The notes under the pieces: model-generated | What the model saw: the letters and a program-made list of their open reading frames with translations, nothing else | The model's database searches: none | What the model was told of the DNA's origin: nothing | Translations under genes and position numbers: made by a program | In this document: in pieces, positions 57,677 to 64,000 of the stretch | Layout: each line of letters starts with the position of its first letter | Position numbering within the stretch: position 1 is the stretch's first letter | Assembly (NCBI GenBank): GCA_009694185.1 | Contig: SHVR01000006.1 | Coordinates: 1-64,000 of the forward strand | DNA: 64,000 nt | Direction: 5' to 3' | DNA from: Alphaproteobacteria bacterium | GTDB lineage: Bacteria; Pseudomonadota; Alphaproteobacteria; SHVR01

Positions 57677-58840
57677 ATGACCGCTGGTCGCGACTATGAC
57701 GTGCTGGTGTTGGGCGGCGGCCTGGTCGGCGCCGCCATCGCCCATGGCTTGACCCGCCGCAAGCTCCGGGTCGCGGTCCTCGACGAGGGCGACCTTGCCT
57801 TTCGCGCCTCGCGCGGCAATTTCGGTCTCGTGTGGGTCCAGGGCAAGGGCCGCGGCATGCCCGCCTATGCCGACTGGGCGCGTTTATCGGCCGACCTATG
57901 GCCCGAATTCTCGGCCGAACTGGAAGCGATCACCGGCCAGCCTGTCTATTACCGGAAGCCCGGCGGCCTCGCCCTTTGCCTGAGTGAATCCGAGATGGAG
58001 GAACGCGCGACCCTCATCCGGGGCATGCACAACCAGCAGGGCCCCAAGGGCTACGATTGCCAGATGCTGGACCGGAAGGCCGTGCGGGAGATGCTGCCCC
58101 AGGCGGGACCGGCGGTCGTGGGCGCCTCCTATTGCCCGCATGATGGCCATACCAGCCCGCTGCATTTGTTGCGGGCCTTGCACACGGCGATCACCCAGGC
58201 CGGCAACGACTATCTACCCGAGCACCGGATCGAGCAGCTGGAGGGCTTGGCCGGCGGCGGCTTCCGGGTTGTGGCGGCCGGCAAGACCTTTGCCGCGCCC
58301 AAGGTTGTGCTCGCCGCCGGCCTCGGCAATCCGGGCCTTGGCCGCCAGCTCGGCCTGAACCTGCCGATCCGTCCCCAGCGCGGCCAGATCCTGGTGACCG
58401 AGCGCCTGCCCGCCATGTTCCACTACCCGATCAATGGCGTGCGCCAGACGGCCGAAGGCAGCATCATGCTGGGCAGTTCCCAGGAGGAAGTGGGCTTCAA
58501 CAATAGCACGTCGGTCGATGTGCTGAGCCGGATCGCCAGCCGGGCGGTTCGCGCCTTTCCGGTCCTGGCCGGGGCCAATCTGGTGCGCACCTGGGGGGCG
58601 CTGCGCGTGCTCGCCCCGGACGAGTTCCCGATCTATCTCGAAGCGCCCGATTATCCGGGCGCCTTTATCGCCACTTGCCACAGCGGCGTTTCGCTGGCGG
58701 GCGCGCACGCGCTCCGCTACGCGAGCTATGTGGCCGAGGGCAGACTCCCAGCCGAACTGGCACCCCTGCATGTCCGGAGATTCGATGTTCAAACGGCGGC
58801 ACGAACCGAACCACGCGCTCACCGTATATCTGGACGGTGA
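57677..58840 (+). CDS. FAD-dependent oxidoreductase (DAO/DadA-like, HcnC-type)
   Basis: DYDVLVLGGGLVGAAIAHGLTRRKLRVAVLDEGD; C-terminal SLAGAHALRYASYVAEG. Confidence 0.9.
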   Translation: MTAGRDYDVLVLGGGLVGAAIAHGLTRRKLRVAVLDEGDLAFRASRGNFGLVWVQGKGRGMPAYADWARLSADLWPEFSAELEAITGQPVYYRKPGGLALCLSESEMEERATLIRGMHNQQGPKGYDCQMLDRKAVREMLPQAGPAVVGASYCPHDGHTSPLHLLRALHTAITQAGNDYLPEHRIEQLEGLAGGGFRVVAAGKTFAAPKVVLAAGLGNPGLGRQLGLNLPIRPQRGQILVTERLPAMFHYPINGVRQTAEGSIMLGSSQEEVGFNNSTSVDVLSRIASRAVRAFPVLAGANLVRTWGALRVLAPDEFPIYLEAPDYPGAFIATCHSGVSLAGAHALRYASYVAEGRLPAELAPLHVRRFDVQTAARTEPRAHRISGR

Positions 58841-59081
58841 CCCCATCACGGCCGCCGCCGGCGACATGGTGGCGGCGGTGCTGCTGGCGAGCCCCGATCC
58901 CAGATGCCGGGCGACACCCGTGAGCGGTAGCCCGCGAGCGCCCTATTGCATGATGGGCGTCTGTTTCGACTGCCTGATGGAGATCGACGGTGTCCTGAAC
59001 CGCCAGGCCTGTCTGGTGCCGGTGGCGGACGGCATGCGCATCCGCCGCCAGCCGCGTCCCGAACCCATGGCACTCACATGA
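58785..59081 (+). CDS. (2Fe-2S)-binding protein (HcnA/SoxA-alpha-N-like)
   Basis: VYLDGDPITAAAGDMVAAVLLAS, APYCMMGVCFDCLMEIDGVLNRQACLVPVADGMRI. Confidence 0.9.
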   Translation: MFKRRHEPNHALTVYLDGDPITAAAGDMVAAVLLASPDPRCRATPVSGSPRAPYCMMGVCFDCLMEIDGVLNRQACLVPVADGMRIRRQPRPEPMALT

Positions 59082-60475
59082 GCCCACAATACGATCTTGC
59101 GATCGTGGGCGGCGGACCGGCGGGCATGGCGGCCGCCGTCAGGGCCGCCGCATTCGGCCTCCATACCGTCCTCTTCGACGAGCAGCCTGCGCCCGGCGGC
59201 CAGATCTATCGCGCCATCGAAGCCGTCGCCGGCGGGCGGCCGCAAGACCTTCCGATTCTCGGACCGGAATATCGCCGCGGCATTGCCCTGGTCGAGGCCT
59301 TCCGGAAGTGCGACGCGACCTATTGCCCGGGCACGTCGGTCTGGCAGCTCACCCGCGAGCTCGAACTCGGCATCGTCGACGCCGGGGGTGCCCGCATGGT
59401 CCATGCGCGGCATGTGCTGCTCGCGACCGGGGCGCTGGAACGACCGGTGCCGTTCCCCGGCTGGACGCTGCCGGGGGTCATGACGGCGGGTGCCGCTCAG
59501 GGCCTGCTGAAAGCGTCGGGCATGCTTCCCGATGTACCGGTGGTCTTCTATGGCGGCGGGCCGCTCCTCTATCAGTTCGCCTGGCAGCTCGCCCAGGCGG
59601 GTGTGCCAGTTGCCGCCATTCTCGACACCGGCCGGCGCGCCAACTATGTCGCCGCCGCCCCCTACCTGCCGGCGGCGCTTGCCGCCGGCGACTATGTGGC
59701 CAAGGGTCTCCGGCTCTTGAACGGTATCCGCCGCCACCGCATCCCGATCATGCGAGGCGTCAGCGACTTCCAGGCACTCGGCAATGATCGCGTGCGCGAA
59801 GTCGCGTACCGCCAGGGCGGCACCACCCACCATATGGCCGCCGGCCTGGTGCTGGTGCATGCGGGTGTGGTCGCCAATTGCCAGCTTACCCAATCGGTCC
59901 CCTGCCGGCATGAATGGTACGGGCCACAGCGCGCATGGCGGCCGGTGACGGACCCATGGGGCAATACGGATTTGGCTGGCATCCAGGTCGCGGGCGACTG
60001 CGGCGGCATCGGCGGCGCGGATGCGGCGGTGCATGCAGGCCGCATCGCTGCCTTCGAGGCCGCGCGGCGCCTCGGACGCTTGAGCGGCGACCAGCGCGAC
60101 ACGCTGGCGCACCCTGACCGGCTCGCCTGGCGCCGCCACTTGCTGGCACGGCCTTTCCTCGACGCGCTCTACCCGCCGTCGCCGGGGACATTGGCACCCG
60201 ATGACGCGACCCTCATCTGCCGCTGCGAGGAAGTGACGGCGGGCGCCATCCGCGCGGCCGTCCGCCTCGGCGGCACCGGGCCGAACCAGGTCAAGTCCTA
60301 CACCCGGGCCGGGATGGGGCCGTGCCAGGGCCGTGAATGCGGCCTGACGGTCACCGAAATCATCGCGGCCGAGCGCGGCCTCGCGCCCGAAGCGGTGGGG
60401 ACCTATCGCATCCGCCCGCCGATCAAGCCCTTGACGGTCGGCCAAATGGCCGGCCTTGACGACGCCACCCGATGA
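59078..60475 (+). CDS. FAD/NAD(P)-binding oxidoreductase with BFD-like Fe-S domain (HcnB-like)
   Basis: YDLAIVGGGPAGMAAAVRAAAFG, LICRCEEVTAGAIRAAVRLGGTGPNQVKSYTRAGMGPCQGRECG; ATGA overlap with upstream gene. Confidence 0.92.
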   Translation: MSPQYDLAIVGGGPAGMAAAVRAAAFGLHTVLFDEQPAPGGQIYRAIEAVAGGRPQDLPILGPEYRRGIALVEAFRKCDATYCPGTSVWQLTRELELGIVDAGGARMVHARHVLLATGALERPVPFPGWTLPGVMTAGAAQGLLKASGMLPDVPVVFYGGGPLLYQFAWQLAQAGVPVAAILDTGRRANYVAAAPYLPAALAAGDYVAKGLRLLNGIRRHRIPIMRGVSDFQALGNDRVREVAYRQGGTTHHMAAGLVLVHAGVVANCQLTQSVPCRHEWYGPQRAWRPVTDPWGNTDLAGIQVAGDCGGIGGADAAVHAGRIAAFEAARRLGRLSGDQRDTLAHPDRLAWRRHLLARPFLDALYPPSPGTLAPDDATLICRCEEVTAGAIRAAVRLGGTGPNQVKSYTRAGMGPCQGRECGLTVTEIIAAERGLAPEAVGTYRIRPPIKPLTVGQMAGLDDATR

Positions 60476-61614
60476 GCGACGCCGATGTCATCATCGTTGG
60501 CGGCGGCCTGCATGGCTGCTCCGCCGCCTACAATCTCGCGAGCCGGCGGGTCAAGGTGCTGGTGCTGGAGAAGCATGTGGTCGGCCGGCATGCCTCGAGC
60601 GCCAGCGCCGGGGGTGTCCGCCGCCTCGGCCGGCACCCGGCCGAAATCCCGCTCGCCATGGCGTCGATCGAGCTCTGGCATCGGCTGAACGAGCTGCTCG
60701 GCGCCGACACCGAGTTCCATGCGAGCGGCCAGGTGCGGGTCGCCGAAACGCCGGACGAACTCGACGCCTGCGAAGCGCGGGTGGCGCTTACCCGCTCGCT
60801 CGGCTACGACCATGAAATCCTGATCGACAAAGGTGAACTCGTCCGCCTGGTGCCGGGCATCGCCGCAACCGCCCAGGGCGGCATCTATGTGCGAGAGGAT
60901 GGCCACGCCTTCCCCTACAAGACGACGCTCGCCTTTCGCAACGCCGCCGAGCGCCACGGCGCCATCGTTCGCGAGGGTGTGGCGGTGCTGGCGATCGAGC
61001 GCGCCACCCACACTTGGCGCGTCCTGACCGATCGCGGCCGGTTCGAGGCGCCGGTGCTGGTCAACGCGGCGGGTGCTTGGGGTGGCGAGGTCGCGGCCAT
61101 GATCGGCGACCCGGTGCCGACCTCGCCGGTGGCGCTGATGATGATGGTGACGGCGCGCATGTCGCGCTGGCTCGGCCCCACGGTCGGAAGCATGGGCCGC
61201 AAGCTCTCCTTCAAGCAGTCGGAAAGCGGCACCATGGTGATCGGCGGCGGCTATCGCGGCACGGTCCATCCCGAGAGCGAACTCACCAGCCTCGATTTCG
61301 CCGGTCTCCGGGCGAGTGCCCGCACTGTCAGCGAGCTGTTTCCGCATATGCGCCATGTCGACATCGTGCGCTGCTGGGCTGGCATCGAGGGCTTCACCCC
61401 CGACGACATCCCCTATATCGGGCCATCCAAGGCGGCGCCCGATGCCTACCACTCGTTTGCATTTTGCGGGCACGGCTTCCAGCTCGGCCCGGTGGTCGGC
61501 GCCATCACCGCCGAGCTGATCCTCAACGGCCGGAGCAATCTGCCGATCGAGGCCTTCCGCATCGACCGCTTCGAGGGGACGGGCGCGGCTTACAGAGGAG
61601 ATATTAGCCGATAG
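60472..61614 (+). CDS. FAD-dependent oxidoreductase (DAO family, HcnC-like)
   Basis: DADVIIVGGGLHGCSAAYNLASRRVKVLVLEK; WAGIEGFTPDDIPYIGPSK; last codons plus stop lie inside CRISPR repeat 1. Confidence 0.9.
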   Translation: MSDADVIIVGGGLHGCSAAYNLASRRVKVLVLEKHVVGRHASSASAGGVRRLGRHPAEIPLAMASIELWHRLNELLGADTEFHASGQVRVAETPDELDACEARVALTRSLGYDHEILIDKGELVRLVPGIAATAQGGIYVREDGHAFPYKTTLAFRNAAERHGAIVREGVAVLAIERATHTWRVLTDRGRFEAPVLVNAAGAWGGEVAAMIGDPVPTSPVALMMMVTARMSRWLGPTVGSMGRKLSFKQSESGTMVIGGGYRGTVHPESELTSLDFAGLRASARTVSELFPHMRHVDIVRCWAGIEGFTPDDIPYIGPSKAAPDAYHSFAFCGHGFQLGPVVGAITAELILNGRSNLPIEAFRIDRFEGTGAAYRGDISR

Positions 61615-61833
61615 GGATTAGCGGTCCAACCGCAACACGGACCAGCCAGGAAGATCGGCACGGGCATATTAGCCGATAGGGATTAGCGGTCCAACCGCAA
61701 CTCCTAGCCGCCGAGCGCTGTTTGGATCGGGATATTAGCCGATAGGGATTAGCGGTCCAACCGCAACTGGAAGGAGCGGATCAGCTTTTTCGGATAGATA
61801 TTAGCCGATAGGGATTAGCGGTCCAACCGCAAC
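61601..61833 (-). CRISPR. Orphan CRISPR array: four identical 36-nt repeats, spacers of 29, 30 and 30 nt
   Basis: ATATTAGCCGATAGGGATTAGCGGTCCAACCGCAAC at 61601-61636, 61666-61701, 61732-61767, 61798-61833; internal GCGGT-CCA-ACCGC stem; three unrelated spacers; orientation inferred (minus repeat GTTGCGGTTGGACCGC...). Confidence 0.85.
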
Positions 61834-61887
61834 CGAACGGTGATATGGGGACTCCCCGCTTGGGGAGTCCCCATATCACCGTTCGGT
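61832..61887. repeat. Perfect 26-bp inverted repeat with GCTT loop abutting the CRISPR array
   Basis: ACCGAACGGTGATATGGGGACTCCCC-GCTT-GGGGAGTCCCCATATCACCGTTCGGT. Confidence 0.97.
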
Positions 61888-61902
61888 CGCCTTTGGCGAC
61901 CG
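61884..61902. repeat. Second hairpin, mutually exclusive with the distal arm of the 26-bp palindrome
   Basis: CGGTCGCC-TTT-GGCGACCG, 8-bp stem sharing CGGT (61884-61887). Confidence 0.85.
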
Positions 61903-62009
61903 GTTTGCATCCAAGGCTATTCCGCCAGAGGCGTTTTGTCCGGGTCCCTGGTCCATGTGACGGGTTTGGGGCGCAAGACAGTCGCTCGTGGCGCCCACCC
62001 GGCCGCGCG

Positions 62010-63005
62010 TCAGTTCGTCGCCTCGATGCCGCCCGCCTTCTTGACCACCTCGGCCCAGCGCACGACGTCGGCCTTGATGATCTCCAGCATCTTGTCGCCG
62101 CCCGCCTGGTGCGGCTTCGGCACGCTGCCGCCAAGATCAAAGAAGCGCTTCTGGACGTCGGCATCGGCGAGCGATTCCGCGACCGCCTGGCGCAGCCTGG
62201 CCAGGATTGGCGCCGGCGTGGCCTTCGGCGCATAGAGGCCGAGCCAGCTCTCCACCTTGAAGGCGGGCAGGCCGCCCTCGGTCGCGGTCGGCACATCGGG
62301 CAGCACCGGCGAGCGGGCCTCGTCCGCCACCCCAAACGCCTTGACGGAGCCACCCTTCACATGGCCGGTGACCGAGGCCACCAGATCGCAGGTGCCATCG
62401 ACCGCGCCCGAAAGGATGTCGTTGATGGTTTGGCCGAAGCCGCGATAGACGACATAGGTGGGGTCGACCTCGATGAGCTGAAAATACAGCACGCAGGTGA
62501 GGTGCGAGAGCGAACCCAGACCATTATGGGCCATCTTCAGGCCCTTGCCGTTCGCCTTGGCATAGGCGGTAAAGGCCTGCAGCGTGTCGGCCGGGAAATC
62601 CTTGCGGACGATGAGAAGGTTCGGTGTCACGTTGACGATGCCGAGATAGTCAAAGTCGGTCCTGGGATCGTAGGGCAGCTTCGGATTGGTCGACACCGCC
62701 GCCGCGTGGGTGCCCATATGACCCACGCCGATGGTGTAGCCGTCGGGCTTGGAATTCTTGCCCCGCAACGACCCGGTGGCGCCACCGGCGCCGGCCACAT
62801 TCTCGACGACGATGGTCTGGCCGAGGCGCTTGGACATGGCGTCACCCATGATGCGGCCGGTCACATCGGTGGCGCCGCCGGCGGCAAACGGCACGATCAT
62901 GGTGATGATGCGCTCCGGATAGGCCTGCGCCGACGCCAGGCCGACAAAACACACCATTGCCACCAGCGGCGCCAACGCGCGCCCGGTAGCGAAAAACAGA
63001 GCCAT
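62010..63005 (-). CDS. Tripartite tricarboxylate transporter substrate-binding protein (TctC/Bug family)
   Basis: AYPERIITMIVPFAAGGATDVTGRIMGDAMSKRLGQTIVVENVAGAGGATGS. Confidence 0.94.
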   Translation of the reverse strand: MALFFATGRALAPLVAMVCFVGLASAQAYPERIITMIVPFAAGGATDVTGRIMGDAMSKRLGQTIVVENVAGAGGATGSLRGKNSKPDGYTIGVGHMGTHAAAVSTNPKLPYDPRTDFDYLGIVNVTPNLLIVRKDFPADTLQAFTAYAKANGKGLKMAHNGLGSLSHLTCVLYFQLIEVDPTYVVYRGFGQTINDILSGAVDGTCDLVASVTGHVKGGSVKAFGVADEARSPVLPDVPTATEGGLPAFKVESWLGLYAPKATPAPILARLRQAVAESLADADVQKRFFDLGGSVPKPHQAGGDKMLEIIKADVVRWAEVVKKAGGIEATN

Positions 63006-63107
63006 CCTTGGCCTCCCCCGCGATCGTTCCGGCGGCTTCGGCGCCGCCGTTATGCCGGGATAATGCCTGAGCGCACCCCATAGGGCAGCATTTTTATGCT
63101 GCCGCCA

Positions 63108-64000
63108 CTACTCGGCGAAGACGCGCTCGCGGCGCCGGCGGATTGTCGGCAAGAGGACGATGAATGCCACGACCAGCGACATGGACAGCAGGGTGGCCGA
63201 TACCGGATGGTCAATGAAGGTCATCATCTTGCCTTGCGAGATGGCGAGCGCCTGACGCAGCTTCTCCTCCATGAGCCGGCCGAGCACGTAACCCAGCAGC
63301 AAGGGCGCCGGCTCGAAATCGAGCTTGATCAGCGCGAAGCCGACCAGCCCAAAGGCGGCGGTCAAATAGACGTCGGCCGGGTTGTTGTTCACCGAGTAGA
63401 TGCCGATGCAGCAGAACAGCACGATGGCCGGGAACATCAGCCGATAGGGTACCCGCAACAGGCGAACCCAGATGCCGATCAGCGGCAGGTTGATAATCAG
63501 CAGCATCAGGTTGCCGATCCACATGGAGACGATCATTCCCCAAAACAGCTTCGGCTGCTTGGTGAGGATTTCGGGGCCCGGCACGATGCCATGGATGGTC
63601 ATGGCGCCGACCATGAGCGCCATGACGGCATTGGGCGGGATGCCGAGCGTCAACAGCGGAATGAACGCCGTCTGGGCGCCGGCATTGTTGGCGGACTCGG
63701 GGCCGGCCACGCCCTCGATCGCCCCCGTGCCAAAGCGCGACGGGTCCTTGGCGAGTTTCTTCTCGAGCGTATAGGTGGCGAACGGCGCCAGGACCGCGCC
63801 ATTGCCCGGCAGCAGCCCCAGGATCGAGCCGATGCCGGTGCCGCGCAAGATGGGTGCGAGCGACTGGCGGAAGTCGGCAAGGCTTGGCAGCAGCCGGCCG
63901 ATCTTCGCTTGCACCGCGACCCGCGCCTCGGGTGCGTCCAAATTGCGCAAAATCTCGCCAAAGCCGATGACGCCCATGGCAATCACGGCAAAGTCGATGC
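63108..64000 (-). CDS. Tripartite tricarboxylate transporter permease (TctA family), 5' end outside window
   Basis: ILGLLPGNGAVLAPFATYTLEKKLAKDPSRFGTGAIEGVAGPESANNAGAQTAFIPLLTLGIPPNAVMALMVGAM; reading frame continues past 63986 to window end. Confidence 0.93.
   Translation of the reverse strand, partial: IDFAVIAMGVIGFGEILRNLDAPEARVAVQAKIGRLLPSLADFRQSLAPILRGTGIGSILGLLPGNGAVLAPFATYTLEKKLAKDPSRFGTGAIEGVAGPESANNAGAQTAFIPLLTLGIPPNAVMALMVGAMTIHGIVPGPEILTKQPKLFWGMIVSMWIGNLMLLIINLPLIGIWVRLLRVPYRLMFPAIVLFCCIGIYSVNNNPADVYLTAAFGLVGFALIKLDFEPAPLLLGYVLGRLMEEKLRQALAISQGKMMTFIDHPVSATLLSMSLVVAFIVLLPTIRRRRERVFAE

Noticed and set aside
61832-61887. Large palindrome as a standard Rho-independent terminator
   Set aside because: No U-tract follows on either strand and a perfect 26-bp stem is unusually long; kept as an unexplained element.
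61888-62009. Possible tracrRNA/anti-repeat next to the CRISPR array
   Set aside because: No stretch with useful complementarity to the 36-nt repeat is visible between the array and tctC.
63006-63107. Missing tctB between TctC and TctA genes
   Set aside because: TctB may lie upstream of TctA beyond the window edge, so absence cannot be claimed.

Overview
64-kb high-GC window, probably alphaproteobacterial (Rhodospirillales-like, by gene content and order). The left end is housekeeping: hldE, a GST, sfsA, map, radC. Most of the rest is catabolic and transport islands: two Dpp/Opp-type peptide ABC systems, HyuA/HyuB hydantoinase pairs in two loci, tandem amidohydrolases, LeuCD-like plus PEP-mutase/isocitrate-lyase-family enzymes, an HcnABC-like flavoprotein cluster and a TctC/TctA transporter. 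Regulatory and accessory elements: an ArsR regulator with a Cys-tailed flavoprotein, two tandem PIN-domain toxin-antitoxin modules, IS and higA remnants, a diguanylate cyclase, and an Hsp20 gene with a convincing ROSE-type RNA thermometer and sigma32-like promoter. Strongest non-routine signals: (1) a cas-less CRISPR array (four identical 36-nt repeats, 29/30/30-nt spacers, type II-like geometry) at 61601-61833, overlapping the stop codon of the upstream flavoprotein gene and abutting a perfect 26-bp palindrome; (2) the ROSE thermometer; (3) a 14-nt perfect match to the 16S rRNA 3' tail in front of a 23-codon ORF and a terminator; (4) a frameshifted beta-barrel/FecR-like composite gene with perfect hexapeptide repeats; (5) a divergent nucleotidyl-cyclase-like membrane protein; (6) a translationally coupled Ser/Asp-repeat micro-protein. 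All homology calls come from reading the sequence; no database search was run.
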